From positions 1-64,000 of the forward strand of contig NZ_CP040819.1 of assembly GCF_005887635.2 (NCBI RefSeq): DNA of 64,000 bases. Reading direction: 5' to 3'. This document shows positions 16,915 through 25,627 of the stretch, piece by piece (position 1 is the first letter of the stretch; every line of letters starts with the position of its first letter). This DNA comes from Paroceanicella profunda. GTDB lineage: Bacteria; Pseudomonadota; Alphaproteobacteria; Rhodobacterales; Rhodobacteraceae. The translations under genes were made by a program, and so were the position numbers. The notes under the pieces were generated by a model that was given only the letters and a program-made list of their open reading frames with translations, was not told the DNA's origin and made no database searches.

Positions 16915-18096
16915 TCAGCTCGCCACGGTGTTGCGCAGGCGCTTGGCCTCGTAGAGGCGGGCGTCGGCGCGGTCGACCATCTCGCGCAGGGCCTCCACGC
17001 CGTCATGGTGGACCAGGCCCACGCTCACCGACAGGCGCACGCCGCCGAAATCGGCCACGCCGTTGGCTTCCTCCACCGCAAGGCGCGCGCGCTCCGCGAT
17101 CGCCTCCGCCGCCGCCGGCGTCACCCCTGGCAGCAGCACGGCGAACTCGTCACCGCCGAGCCGGCCCAGCAGGTCTCCCTCCCGCAGGGCCGTGCGCAGG
17201 GCGGAGGCGGCGATGGAGAGGGCCGCATCGCCCCCCGCATGGCCCCGGGTGTCGTTGATGGTCTTCAGCCGGTCGAGGTCGATGGCCAGCAGCGCGACAT
17301 GCCCGCCCTTGCGCCGGCAGCGCCGCATCGCCCGCTCGGAGACCAGGAAGAAGGCTTCCCGGCGCAGCGCGCCGGTGAGCCCATCCACGCTCGCGCGCTG
17401 GCTCAGCCGCGTCACGTGCCCCCTCATGCTCCGGCCCAGCAGCCCGCCCAGCACCATCGCGAGCGCCGCGGCCACCAGCGCCGGCACCAGCACCCGCCGC
17501 TCGGAGAGCACCCCCGGCAGCGTGGGCCGCGGGGCGGCGGAAATCACGTTCACCTGTGCCCCGGTGAGCGCTCCGTCCGCCGAGACCAGCGGCATCAGCG
17601 AGATGAGCGGCCCCGCCTCGCCCCGGCGCAGCAGCGCATAGCGCCGGGCGCCGCACAGCGTGGCGATGGCCTCGGCGCCGTCGGCGTCCGCGTCCAGCCG
17701 CTGCCCGTCCACGCGGAACTCCTCCAGCCGGGCCCGGCAGGCCGCGGCATCCGGCGCGAAGACCAGCGTGTCGAGGGTGAGCGACAGGTCGGGGGACAGC
17801 AGCACCGAGCGGCGCTCGCCCGCGCCCTTCCCCGGCGGCACGCCATCGCCGAACGCGTCATAGAACGCCCCGAGGGAGGAGAGGCGGCGGGTCTCGTCCG
17901 ACCATGAATCCAGACTGATCGTCCAGGCGATCGTCACAGTTGCGAACAAAGCGATCAAGCCGCCCTTGATCGCCATGGTGAGAGGGTGAAACAGGATGGG
18001 CAGAAGGCCGCCTATCCTGTGCGGTATGTTGAGTTTCACTGTCCGCACGCCCGCTTCATGACCACGACTGTCGGATGAATGCTTATCATCTCGCAA
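16915..18096 (-). CDS. Membrane-bound diguanylate cyclase (GGDEF)
   Basis: Up to 393 residues. A first transmembrane helix (GGLIALFATVTIAWTISL, about 44-61) and a second (LVPALVAAALAMVLGGLLG, about 208-226) frame an extracytoplasmic sensor domain of unknown ligand. The C-terminal GGDEF domain (about 240-390) is intact: ASVDGLTGALRREAF, DLDRLKTINDTRGHAGGD and the active loop GRLGGDEFAVLLPG. It should make cyclic di-GMP. The start is uncertain: the frame opens with TTG at 18096, and GTG codons at 18048 and 18039 are alternatives. Single gene, facing macB. Confidence 0.88.
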   Translation of the reverse strand: MRDDKHSSDSRGHEAGVRTVKLNIPHRIGGLLPILFHPLTMAIKGGLIALFATVTIAWTISLDSWSDETRRLSSLGAFYDAFGDGVPPGKGAGERRSVLLSPDLSLTLDTLVFAPDAAACRARLEEFRVDGQRLDADADGAEAIATLCGARRYALLRRGEAGPLISLMPLVSADGALTGAQVNVISAAPRPTLPGVLSERRVLVPALVAAALAMVLGGLLGRSMRGHVTRLSQRASVDGLTGALRREAFFLVSERAMRRCRRKGGHVALLAIDLDRLKTINDTRGHAGGDAALSIAASALRTALREGDLLGRLGGDEFAVLLPGVTPAAAEAIAERARLAVEEANGVADFGGVRLSVSVGLVHHDGVEALREMVDRADARLYEAKRLRNTVAS

Positions 18097-18203
18097 CTGC
18101 GATGAACATCACGCGGTGCAACGGGGCCAGCCCCCCCGCCGCTGACGTGACGGCAGGAGGGCGGGGAGCGCTCAGGCCGGCGGCGCCGCGGGGCGCCGGG
18201 CGG

Positions 18204-18716
18204 TCACTCGATGACGGCGCAGGCGATGCGGTTGCCCGCGTCGCCCGAGGGCTGGGAGACGTAATCGTCCGTGCCGTCATGGATGACGATGGCAAGGCCG
18301 CGCACGTCGGTGTCGCCGTCCACCAGGGTCACGAACGGGTCCAGCACCTGCGCGTGCAGCACGCCGTCGGCGCCGACGTACTGGTTGGGCATGTCGCCGG
18401 CGTGCGGGCCGCCTTCCGCCAGCAGGCCGTGCTGCGCGCCCAGCGGGTTGAAGTGCCCGCCGGCGGACTTGAAGCCGGTCGCGGGGTCGCAGGTGCCGGT
18501 CTCGTGGATGTGGAAGGCCACCCAGCTGTCGGCGGGAAGCCCGGTCACCTCCGCGGAGATCAGCACGCCGGACCCGGTGGCGGTGAGCTCGGCAGAGCCG
18601 GCATCGCTGCCATCGGCGGTCACGAATTTCGCCGTCGCGTCCGCTGCGGCGGCCGGCACGGCTGCGAGACCGGCGAGGGCGCCGGAGGCGATCAGGGCGA
18701 GACATCTGCGGTTCAT
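18204..18716 (-). CDS. sodC: Periplasmic Cu-Zn superoxide dismutase
   Basis: 170-residue exported enzyme converting superoxide to peroxide and oxygen in the periplasm. Residues 1-24 are a signal peptide ending PAAAA. Metal ligands are visible in order: FHIHETGTC (HxH), SAGGHFNP, and the zinc-region PHAGDMPN, with the last copper histidine in IVIHDGTDDY. The two cysteines of the disulfide (GTC and IAC near the C-terminus) are kept. The ATG at 18716 follows an AAGGA site. It is a single gene between a GGDEF cyclase and the FNT transporter, both transcribed away or independently. Confidence 0.95.
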   Translation of the reverse strand: MNRRCLALIASGALAGLAAVPAAAADATAKFVTADGSDAGSAELTATGSGVLISAEVTGLPADSWVAFHIHETGTCDPATGFKSAGGHFNPLGAQHGLLAEGGPHAGDMPNQYVGADGVLHAQVLDPFVTLVDGDTDVRGLAIVIHDGTDDYVSQPSGDAGNRIACAVIE

Positions 18717-18955
18717 GGCTTGGTCCTTTCGGGTGCGGATCGGGTCGGGCGCAAAGCTGCCCGTGCTCCGGGATGCCCCGGGGCGGCCCGCCCCGCCGGC
18801 GGGACGGGCTGTCCCACCAGATGTGGCACGCACGCGCGCCGGCAAGCCGTGCGCCGATCACGATCGCACCCGGCAGGACCCCGCGCCGGGCCGCCACCGC
18901 TTCGAAATCGCGCCGCGCGATGCAACCTTTTGCCCGCTCGCGCGTTCCTGACCGC

Positions 18956-19885
18956 ATGTCCGACACATCCCCCCCAAAGACTGCACCCTCCCCCGCCACA
19001 GCCGCCGGCCCGAAGGCCGGCAGCCCCCCCGACCTCACCTCGGACCCCACCGGCCGCCCCGGTGCGGGCTCCGGCGAAGCCCTCGTGCGCGACGGGCGCG
19101 AGGAGGAGGAGGTGCGCGACCGCGCCCGCCTCCGCGCGCCGATCGTCTACGAGATCCTGCGCCGGGACGGGGAGGACGAGCTGGACCGCCCGATGGCCTC
19201 GCTGTGGTGGTCGGGCGTGGCCGCGGGGCTGAGCATCGGCTTCTCGCCGCTCAGCGAGGCGCTGCTGCGCAGCCATCTTCCGGACGCGGCCTGGCGGCCG
19301 CTCATCGAGAATTTCGGCTATGCCGTGGGCTTTCTCATCGTGATCCTGGCGCGCCAGCAACTGTTCACCGAGAACACCATCGCGGCGGTGCTGCCGATCT
19401 GTTCCTCGCCCACGCGCAAGGCCTTCGGCAAGATGCTGCGGCTCTGGGGCATCGTGTTCGCGGCGAACATGGTGGGCGCGGTGGTGTTCTCGGCCTTCCT
19501 GGTCTGGTCCGGGCTGCTGAGCGGCGAGGTGATGGAGGCGCTGGTCGAGATCTCGCGGGAGGCGGTGGCCCCGGGGCCGGGCGCACTGGTGATCCGCGGC
19601 ATCGCGGCGGGCTGGCTCATCGCCTCGGTGGTGTGGATCCTGCCGAGCGCGGAGAATTCGCGCATGCTGGTGATCGTGCTGATCACCTACCTGATCGGGC
19701 TGGGCGAGTTCGCCCATGTGGTGGCGGGCTCGGTGGAGGCCAGCGTGCTGGTGCTGCATGACGGGGCCTCGGTGGTCTCCAGCGTGGTCCTGTTCATCCT
19801 GCCCGCACTGCTGGGCAACATCATCGGCGGCACGGCGCTGTTCTCGCTGCTCGCCTACGGGCAGGTGCACCACGAACTCCGGTGA
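18956..19885 (+). CDS. Formate/nitrite transporter-family membrane protein (YfdC-like)
   Basis: 309 residues. The first ~75 are a soluble, Pro/Ser- and charge-rich extension ending EVRDRARLRAPIVYEILRRDGEDEL. The FNT pore domain follows with about six helices, beginning PMASLWWSGVAAGLSIGFSPLSEALL, with FGYAVGFLIVILARQQLFTENTIAAVLPI and GLGEFAHVVAGSVEA as characteristic inner parts. The sequence fits the YfdC branch rather than FocA/NirC, and its substrate is not known. No strong ribosome site is seen. It is divergent from sodC and convergent with the dehydrogenase gene. Confidence 0.85.
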   Translation: MSDTSPPKTAPSPATAAGPKAGSPPDLTSDPTGRPGAGSGEALVRDGREEEEVRDRARLRAPIVYEILRRDGEDELDRPMASLWWSGVAAGLSIGFSPLSEALLRSHLPDAAWRPLIENFGYAVGFLIVILARQQLFTENTIAAVLPICSSPTRKAFGKMLRLWGIVFAANMVGAVVFSAFLVWSGLLSGEVMEALVEISREAVAPGPGALVIRGIAAGWLIASVVWILPSAENSRMLVIVLITYLIGLGEFAHVVAGSVEASVLVLHDGASVVSSVVLFILPALLGNIIGGTALFSLLAYGQVHHELR

Positions 19886-19932
19886 CGCATGCGGGCGCCC
19901 GGCCACGTGCGGGGCGCCCGACGCGAACAGGG

Positions 19933-19954
19933 GCGGCGCCGCGGGAGGCGCCGC
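19933..19954. terminator. Hairpin between convergent genes
   Basis: GCGGCGCC (19933-19940) and GGCGCCGC (19947-19954) pair over 8 bases with a 6-base loop, in the 75 bases between the FNT gene and the dehydrogenase gene. Another GGGCGCCC inverted pair lies just before it. Likely a shared bidirectional terminator without T-run. Confidence 0.5.
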
Positions 19955-19960
19955 GCCTCC

Positions 19961-21028
19961 TCAGGCCAGCATGGCCGCGATGGCGGTGCCGCAGGCCTCG
20001 GTGGAGGCCGCGCCGCCGAGATCGCGCGTGCGCAGCGCCGGTGTCTTCAGCGCCTCGGCCACGGCCTCCATGATCGCCGCCGCAGCCTCCGGCTCGCCCA
20101 GGTGATCGAGCATCATCGCGGCGGACCAGATCTGCCCGATCGGGTTCGCGATGCCCTGGCCCGCGATATCCGGCGCCGAGCCGTGCACCGGCTCGAACAG
20201 CGAGGGGAAGCGCCCCTCCGGGTTGATGTTGCCCGAGGGCGCGATGCCGATGGTGCCGGTGCAGGCCGGCCCGAGATCGGAGAGGATGTCGCCGAAGAGG
20301 TTGGAGGCCACCACCACGTCGAACCGGTCCGGGTGGAGCACGAAATTCGCGGTGAGGATGTCGATGTGGTACTTGTCCCAGGCCACGCCGGGATAGGCCT
20401 TCGCCATTTCCACCACCCGCTCGTCCCAATAGGGCATGGAGATGGAGATGCCGTTGGACTTCGTTGCCGAGGTGAGGCGCCTGCGCGGCCGCGACTGAGC
20501 CAGCTCGAAGGCGTATTTCAGCACCCGGTCGATGCCGTGGCGGCTCATCACCGTTTCCTGGATGACAATCTCTCGCTCGGTGCCGGGGTACATGCGCCCG
20601 CCGAGCGAGGTGTATTCGCCCTCGGTGTTCTCGCGCACCACCCAGAAGTCGATGTCGCCGGCCTTGCGGCCCGCCAGCGGCGAGGGCACGCCCTCCATCA
20701 GCCGCACCGGGCGCAGGTTGATGTACTGGTCGTATTCCCGGCGGAACTGCAGCAGCGAGCCCCAGAGCGAGACATGGTCGGGCACCGTGTCCGGCCAGCC
20801 CACGGCGCCGAAGAAGATGGCGTCCGAGCCGTCCAGCCGGACCTTCCAGTCCTGCGGCATCATCTCGCCGTGCTTCACGTAATAGTCGCAGCAGGCGAAG
20901 TCGTGCCAGGTCTGGCGGACCTCGAAGCCGAAGCGCTTCGCGGCGGCCTCCAGCACGCGGATGCCCTCGGGCATGACCTCGTTGCCGATGCCGTCGCCGG
21001 GAATGACCGAAATCTGGTAGCTCTTCAT
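19961..21028 (-). CDS. Tartrate dehydrogenase / D-malate dehydrogenase (decarboxylating)
   Basis: 355-residue NAD-dependent beta-decarboxylating dehydrogenase of the isopropylmalate dehydrogenase superfamily, TtuC/DmlA branch. It oxidises and decarboxylates D-malate or tartrate, giving pyruvate or oxaloglycolate-type products. Seen: ISVIPGDGIGNEVMPEG at the start, YDQYINLRPVRLMEG substrate loop, RENTEGEYTSLGGRMY, and the C-terminal NAD region EPVHGSAPDIAGQGIANP. The ATG at 21028 has a GGAGAGG site. It may work with the TctCBA carboxylate transporter in this window, though they are 8 kb apart; this is inference. Exact substrate is unsettled. Confidence 0.9.
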   Translation of the reverse strand: MKSYQISVIPGDGIGNEVMPEGIRVLEAAAKRFGFEVRQTWHDFACCDYYVKHGEMMPQDWKVRLDGSDAIFFGAVGWPDTVPDHVSLWGSLLQFRREYDQYINLRPVRLMEGVPSPLAGRKAGDIDFWVVRENTEGEYTSLGGRMYPGTEREIVIQETVMSRHGIDRVLKYAFELAQSRPRRRLTSATKSNGISISMPYWDERVVEMAKAYPGVAWDKYHIDILTANFVLHPDRFDVVVASNLFGDILSDLGPACTGTIGIAPSGNINPEGRFPSLFEPVHGSAPDIAGQGIANPIGQIWSAAMMLDHLGEPEAAAAIMEAVAEALKTPALRTRDLGGAASTEACGTAIAAMLA

Positions 21029-21110
21029 CTGTGCCTCTCCTGCTGCGCCCGGGCTGCGGCCGGGGCGTCCTGCCTGCCACGCCGGGCGCGCCGCGGCAAG
21101 CCTCGCGGCC

Positions 21111-21989
21111 TCAGCCGAGCGCCTGGCTCGACAGGGCGTAGACCTGGGGGCCGGTTCCGGGCGCGGGCCGCACCGGGCGGAGCGCCGGGGGGCCGGCGAG
21201 CATCTGCCGGCCGCCGTCCTTGCCCGGCAGGCCCAGGGCGGTGAGCGCGGGGGAGAGCCCGCCCGCCGCGGTGCAGTCGATGCGCACGAAGCCGCCGGGG
21301 CCGTCGGCGCGCAGCGCATGCGTGGCCAGCCGCAGCGCGGTCTCGCGGTCCGGCGCGATCACGGGGCCGACCAGCGTGCCCCGGCCGAACACCCTGCGCG
21401 CGGCATAGGCGACCGGCGCCGCCTCCGGCCCCTCCACGAGGATCTCGCCATGGCGCAGCAGGGCGGCGAGCAGCCCCTCCCGCTCCAGCCCCGTCGCGGC
21501 GCGGTCCAGCGCGCAGAGCCCGGGCAGCGCCCCGGCGCCCACGCGCCGCGGCCCCTCGGGCGGCAGGCCGCGCGGCGCCGCCCCCTGATGCTGGCGCACG
21601 CCGTCCAGCGGCTCGAACCCGGCGGAGAGGTAAAGCGGCGCGCCCTCCTCGGTGGCCACCAGCCCGTAGGAGCAGGCGCCCCCGGCCATCGCCCCGGCCA
21701 GCAGCCGCCGCCCGATACCGCGCCCCTGGCGCTCCGGGTCCACGATCACCATGCTGATGCGGGCGTGGCCCGGCGCGAAGGGCGTGCGCAGGATGGAGCC
21801 GACAACCCGCTCCCCCTCCAGCGCCGCGAGCCCTTCGGACAACCCGGCGACCATCGCCCAGTCCTCCGCGCGGTGCGCCCAGCCCACGGCGCGCGACAGG
21901 GCCACGGCGCCGGCCAGCCGCGCCTCCGTCATCGCCACGAGGCGGATGTCAGCGGGAGCAGGCTGCGGCCTGGTGCGGTGTCTTTGCAT
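21111..21989 (-). CDS. GNAT-family N-acetyltransferase
   Basis: 292 residues. Residues about 15-150 are a GNAT domain with the acetyl-CoA loop VDPERQGRGIGRRLLAGAM. Residues about 155-290 form a second domain with the look of the C-terminal Acetyltransf_18-type domain found in YitH-like proteins (ALCALDRAATGLEREGLL...GEILVEGPEAAPVAYAARR). A start at 21989 is used; an AGGAG-like GGAG lies about 12 bases upstream, and an internal ATG (MTEARLAG) is also possible. Substrate unknown. Single gene divergent from the sensor kinase. Confidence 0.8.
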   Translation of the reverse strand: MQRHRTRPQPAPADIRLVAMTEARLAGAVALSRAVGWAHRAEDWAMVAGLSEGLAALEGERVVGSILRTPFAPGHARISMVIVDPERQGRGIGRRLLAGAMAGGACSYGLVATEEGAPLYLSAGFEPLDGVRQHQGAAPRGLPPEGPRRVGAGALPGLCALDRAATGLEREGLLAALLRHGEILVEGPEAAPVAYAARRVFGRGTLVGPVIAPDRETALRLATHALRADGPGGFVRIDCTAAGGLSPALTALGLPGKDGGRQMLAGPPALRPVRPAPGTGPQVYALSSQALG

Positions 21990-22125
21990 GCATTCGGTCT
22001 CCGTCCGTTCGGGCGCGCACCATCGCGGCAAAGCGCGCCGATGCCAAGAGGCCCGATGCCGCCGCCCCCTTCCCCGGGCGCCGATTTCGTGCTCTCTGGT
22101 CGGAAAAAGGGGAGGAAACCGGCCG

Positions 22126-23787
22126 ATGCATCGCAGATGGCGGCTGTCGCTCAGGATGCGGCTCGTGGCCGCAGCGGGGCTCATCGCGCTCGCCGCCCTC
22201 GCGGGGGCGGGGCTGGCCACCTGGGGCGTGGGGCGCATCGGGGCGCTCATCGCCGAGGACAAGGCCGCCGAGGCGCGGCTCGACGCGCTGGCCACGCTCT
22301 CCGCCCGGGTGGGGGAATTCGCCGTGGTCGCGGTGGAGGGGCTCACGGTGGACACCCCGGAGGAGGAGCGCCGCACCCGGCTCGCCACGCGCAGCGCCAT
22401 CGTGGACGCGGCCTTCGCCCGGGTGGCCGCCGGGCTGGACGCGGACGTGGCCGCGGGCCGCACCGAGATCGAGCAGATGCGCCGGGCCTCGCGCAGCATC
22501 GGCCTCGCGCGGATGCGCGCCACCTTCGCGGCCCTCACCCGCGACGTGGCCGACACCGGGGACAGCGACGCCCTGCGCAGCCAGCTCGACGGCTTCGCCA
22601 CCCGCTTCTCCCCCCTGCTCAACCAGGCCATCGAGGAGGACCGCCGCGCGCGCGACGACGTGGGCCGGGAGATCGGCGCGCTCGGCGCCCGCCTGCGCCG
22701 GCTGGCACTGGCCGCGGCGGTGGTTGCCGCCGCGGCGCTGGCGGGGTTCTACATCCTGCTGGTGCGGCCCCTGTCGCTGCGGCTGGAGCGGGTGGCGGGG
22801 GCGGCGGCGGCCATCGGGCGGTCCGACGCGCGGGTGCTGCCGCCGGACCGGCGCGACGAGCTGGGCCATGTGCTCGCCCAGATCAACCGCGCCGCGGCCC
22901 GGGTGCGCCGCAGCCGCGCCGCGGTGGACCGCGACACCGCCCGGCTGGAATCCCTCGTCTCCGCCCGCACCGCCGAGCTCAGCGCCGCCAATGCCCGGCT
23001 GGAGCGGGTGGACGTGGAGCGGCGCCGGTTCTTCGCCGACGTGGGGCATGAGCTGCGCACCCCGCTCTCAGTGATCCTCGCCGAGGCGGACATCGGTGCC
23101 GCCGAGGGGCCGCTGCCGGAGGAGGAGGCCCGTGCCGGGTTCCGCCTCATCGGCCAGCGCGCCCGGCGGCTGGCCCGGCGCATCGACGATCTGCTGCGCA
23201 TCGCGCGCTCGGAGAGCGGGCGCATCGACCTCGAACACGTGCCCTTCGACCTCGGCGCCGCCCTCGCCGACGCCATGGAGGACGCCCGCCCCGTTGCGCG
23301 GCGCGGCGGCGTCACCATCGACGCGGACATCGCCGCGACCCTGCGGGTGGAGGGAGACCGCGACTGGCTGCGCCAGGTGGTGGCCGGCGTGCTGGACAAC
23401 GCGGTGCGCCACGCGCCCCGGGGCAGCACGATCACCGTTGCCGCGGCCCCGCGAGACGATAGGATGGTCGCAACGATAACCGACAGGGGGGAAGGCGTGC
23501 CGATGGCCGATCAGCAGCGCATCTTCGAGCGTCACGCCCGCGGCGCGGATGCGCGGGCCGGCACCGGATTCGGCGTCGGGCTGGCGCTGGCGCGCTGGGT
23601 GATGGAGCAGCACCGCGGGGAGATCCGCCTCGACAGCCCGGTCCGCGACGGCCGCGGCACCCGGGTCACCCTCGCCCTGCCCCGCGCCGGGGAGACCGCC
23701 GGACGGGAGACGGAGGCGGCGGAGCGCGAGGGGGCCGGGCCCGGGGCGGCAGAACGCGGTGCACCGGCCGGGGAGGCCGGGCCATGA
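22126..23787 (+). CDS. Sensor histidine kinase next to the quinoprotein relay genes
   Basis: 553 residues. A transmembrane helix at about 13-33 and another near 205-225 (LALAAAVVAAAALAGFYILLV) bracket a mostly helical periplasmic sensor. HAMP and coiled coil (ARLESLVSARTAELSAANARLERV) lead to the H box DVGHELRTPLSVI with H308. The ATPase domain has VLDNAVRHAPRG, TITDRGEGVP and GFGVGLALARWV. The last ~40 residues are a charged Ala/Glu/Gly tail. A GGGGAGG site precedes the ATG. Its end overlaps the regulator start (ATGA). Signal unknown; neighbours suggest alcohol or quinoprotein metabolism. Confidence 0.88.
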   Translation: MHRRWRLSLRMRLVAAAGLIALAALAGAGLATWGVGRIGALIAEDKAAEARLDALATLSARVGEFAVVAVEGLTVDTPEEERRTRLATRSAIVDAAFARVAAGLDADVAAGRTEIEQMRRASRSIGLARMRATFAALTRDVADTGDSDALRSQLDGFATRFSPLLNQAIEEDRRARDDVGREIGALGARLRRLALAAAVVAAAALAGFYILLVRPLSLRLERVAGAAAAIGRSDARVLPPDRRDELGHVLAQINRAAARVRRSRAAVDRDTARLESLVSARTAELSAANARLERVDVERRRFFADVGHELRTPLSVILAEADIGAAEGPLPEEEARAGFRLIGQRARRLARRIDDLLRIARSESGRIDLEHVPFDLGAALADAMEDARPVARRGGVTIDADIAATLRVEGDRDWLRQVVAGVLDNAVRHAPRGSTITVAAAPRDDRMVATITDRGEGVPMADQQRIFERHARGADARAGTGFGVGLALARWVMEQHRGEIRLDSPVRDGRGTRVTLALPRAGETAGRETEAAEREGAGPGAAERGAPAGEAGP

Positions 23788-24464
23788 GCGACCTGCCGAT
23801 CCTGGTGGCCGAGGATGACGAGGACATCGCCTCCGCCCTGCAGCGCGGCCTGGGCCGGGCCGGCTTCGAGGTGGTGGTGGCCCATGACGCCGCCGCGGCG
23901 CTGCGCCTCGGCCGGGCCCGCGGCTTCTCCGCCGCGGTGATCGACGTGATGCTGGGCGACGAGGACGGGCGCGACCTGGTCCGCGCCCTGCGCCGCGCCG
24001 GGATGACCGCCCCCATCGTGATGCTCTCCGCCCTTTCGGGCGTGGACGACCGGGCCGAGGGCCTGGAGGCGGGCGCGGACGATTACGTGGCCAAGCCCTT
24101 CGACCTCGCGGACCTCGCCGCGCGCATCCGCGTTCAGGCCCGCCGCCGCGCCGGAGGCGAGCCGCGCGGCCCCGCGCTCCGCTACGACCCCGAGCGCCGC
24201 CTGGCCAGCGGCCCCACCCGCACCGTGCAGCTCACCGACCGCGAGGGCCTGCTGCTCTCGCTGCTGATGGACCAGCGCGGCCGCATCCTCTCCCGCGGGG
24301 AGATCTTCGACACGCTCTGGGCCGATACCGGGGGAAGCTCGGAGAATGTGGTCGATGTCTACATCGGCTACCTGCGGCGCAAGCTGGCACCAATGTCGGA
24401 TTTCGGCCTCGACCTGCGAACGGTAAGGGGAAGGGGGTTCGTGCTCATGGAGACTTCGGAATGA
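23784..24464 (+). CDS. OmpR-family response regulator
   Basis: 226 residues: receiver domain (1-120; acidic residues in VAEDDEDI, phosphoacceptor D54 in VIDVMLGDEDG, VAKPFD switch lysine) and winged-helix DNA-binding domain (about 130-225; LTDREGLLLSLLMDQRGRILSRGEIFDTLW, VVDVYIGYLRRKL, LRTVRGRGFVL). It overlaps both the kinase upstream and the exported protein downstream by ATGA. The four genes 22126-25588 are therefore one translation-coupled operon, an unusual arrangement that ties the regulator to the two secreted proteins. Confidence 0.92.
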   Translation: MSDLPILVAEDDEDIASALQRGLGRAGFEVVVAHDAAAALRLGRARGFSAAVIDVMLGDEDGRDLVRALRRAGMTAPIVMLSALSGVDDRAEGLEAGADDYVAKPFDLADLAARIRVQARRRAGGEPRGPALRYDPERRLASGPTRTVQLTDREGLLLSLLMDQRGRILSRGEIFDTLWADTGGSSENVVDVYIGYLRRKLAPMSDFGLDLRTVRGRGFVLMETSE

Positions 24465-25153
24465 CCAGACCTGCCATCCTCGCCCTCGTCGCGGCCCTCG
24501 CGCTCGGCACACCGGCCTTCGGCGGCGATGCCGGGGACCTGCTGTTCGATTCCGACGCGCTGGACCCGATGGCGCCCGGGGTCACCCTCACCTACGGCTT
24601 CACCCGCGAAGGCAGCGGCCCGCAGGACCGCCTCCACCCCTTCGACACCGGCAGCATCGAACTGGCGCTGCGCGAAACCCCGTCGGGCGCGGCCGGCACC
24701 ACGGGCCGCGAGGCGCTGATCACCCTCACCGAGGGCAGCCAGTCGCGCAGCTTCAACCCGTTCCCCGGCAACGGCGGCAACCCGGTGCTGATGACCTTCC
24801 TGGAATCCTCGGTCCGCGCGATGGCCGCGGTTACCGGCGGCAGCCCGTTCTACATCCGCAACCGGTTCAAGGACGTGCTGTTCCGCGGCGGCACCGCGAC
24901 GCCGATGGAGACGGAGTTCGACGGCCGGCCGGTGGCCGCGAACGAACTCACCTTCTCGCCCTTCGCCGATGACCCGAACCGCGCGCGCATGGGCGATTTC
25001 GCCGACCTGGAACTGCGCTTCATCGTCTCCGACGAGGTGCCCGGCAGCATGCTCCTGCTCTCCGCCGCGACGCCGGAGACCGCGGGCACCCCGGTCACCT
25101 ACCGCGAGCGGGTGGTGCTCGACAGTGTCGCCCCCAGCGCACAGGAGAACTGA
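24461..25153 (+). CDS. Exported protein of unknown function
   Basis: 230 residues with a signal peptide (ALVAALALGTPAFGG, about 1-22). The mature protein is rich in beta-type sequence (VTLTYGFTREGSG, GSIELALRETPSG, EALITLTEGSQSRSFNPFPGNGGNPVLMTFLE) with no recognised motif and no cysteine in the mature part. It is coupled by ATGA overlap to the response regulator and followed 3 bases later by another secreted protein. Placement beside SoxYZ-like and SoxH-like genes suggests a periplasmic role in that system. No function is assigned. Confidence 0.7.
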   Translation: MTRPAILALVAALALGTPAFGGDAGDLLFDSDALDPMAPGVTLTYGFTREGSGPQDRLHPFDTGSIELALRETPSGAAGTTGREALITLTEGSQSRSFNPFPGNGGNPVLMTFLESSVRAMAAVTGGSPFYIRNRFKDVLFRGGTATPMETEFDGRPVAANELTFSPFADDPNRARMGDFADLELRFIVSDEVPGSMLLLSAATPETAGTPVTYRERVVLDSVAPSAQEN

Positions 25154-25156
25154 GCC

Positions 25157-25588
25157 ATGACCCCTGCCCGCCCCGCCGCGCACGGTGCCGCACGACAAGC
25201 CCCCTGCCCCCCCGACGTGGCGCCTGCCGTCCGTGGCGCGCGCCGCCTTGCGGCCGCCCTCGCCGCGCTGGCTGCCCTTGCCGGGCCGGCCCTGCCGCAA
25301 GGCCCGGCCGAGCTGAACGACTACCCGACCGAGACCCGCGCCGACTATGTCTTCGCCTGCATGGCCGCGAACGGCCAGACCCGCGACATGCTGCGCCGCT
25401 GCTCCTGCTCGGTGGACGTGATCGCCTCCATCCTGCCCTTCGACCGCTACGAGGAGGCGGAAACGGTGCTCTCCGTCACCCAGATGGGCGGCGAGCGGGT
25501 GGGCGCGCTGCGCAATTCGGCGGAGGCGAAGGGGGTGGTGGCCGACCTGCGCCGCGCCCAGGCGGAAGCCGAGATCCGCTGTTTCTGA
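25157..25588 (+). CDS. Small exported cysteine-containing protein of unknown function
   Basis: 143 residues. A long basic N-terminus leads into a hydrophobic helix (LAAALAALAALAGPALPQG, about 32-50), so a signal peptide or anchor with a possibly later start. The mature part has DYVFACMAANGQT, MLRRCSCSVDVIASILPFDRYEEAETVL and a terminal IRCF, giving four cysteines that could form disulfides or bind metal. Similar small proteins are common near PQQ-enzyme genes in methylotrophic alphaproteobacteria to my knowledge, but I cannot name a family. Last gene of the kinase-regulator operon. Confidence 0.65.
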   Translation: MTPARPAAHGAARQAPCPPDVAPAVRGARRLAAALAALAALAGPALPQGPAELNDYPTETRADYVFACMAANGQTRDMLRRCSCSVDVIASILPFDRYEEAETVLSVTQMGGERVGALRNSAEAKGVVADLRRAQAEAEIRCF

Positions 25589-25603
25589 AAACGGCGGATT
25601 TCG

Positions 25604-25627
25604 GAAACCGCGATTTCGCGGTTTTCA
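25604..25627. terminator. Bidirectional terminator between convergent genes
   Basis: AAACCGCGA (25605-25613) and TCGCGGTTT (25616-25624) form a compact perfect stem followed by T on the plus strand and preceded by A-rich sequence, so it can work both ways. It overlaps the stop codon of the SoxYZ-like gene at 25625. Confidence 0.75.

Noticed and set aside
25157..25588. Assignment of the 143-residue protein as a c-type cytochrome
   Set aside because: It has CSC but no CxxCH heme-binding motif.
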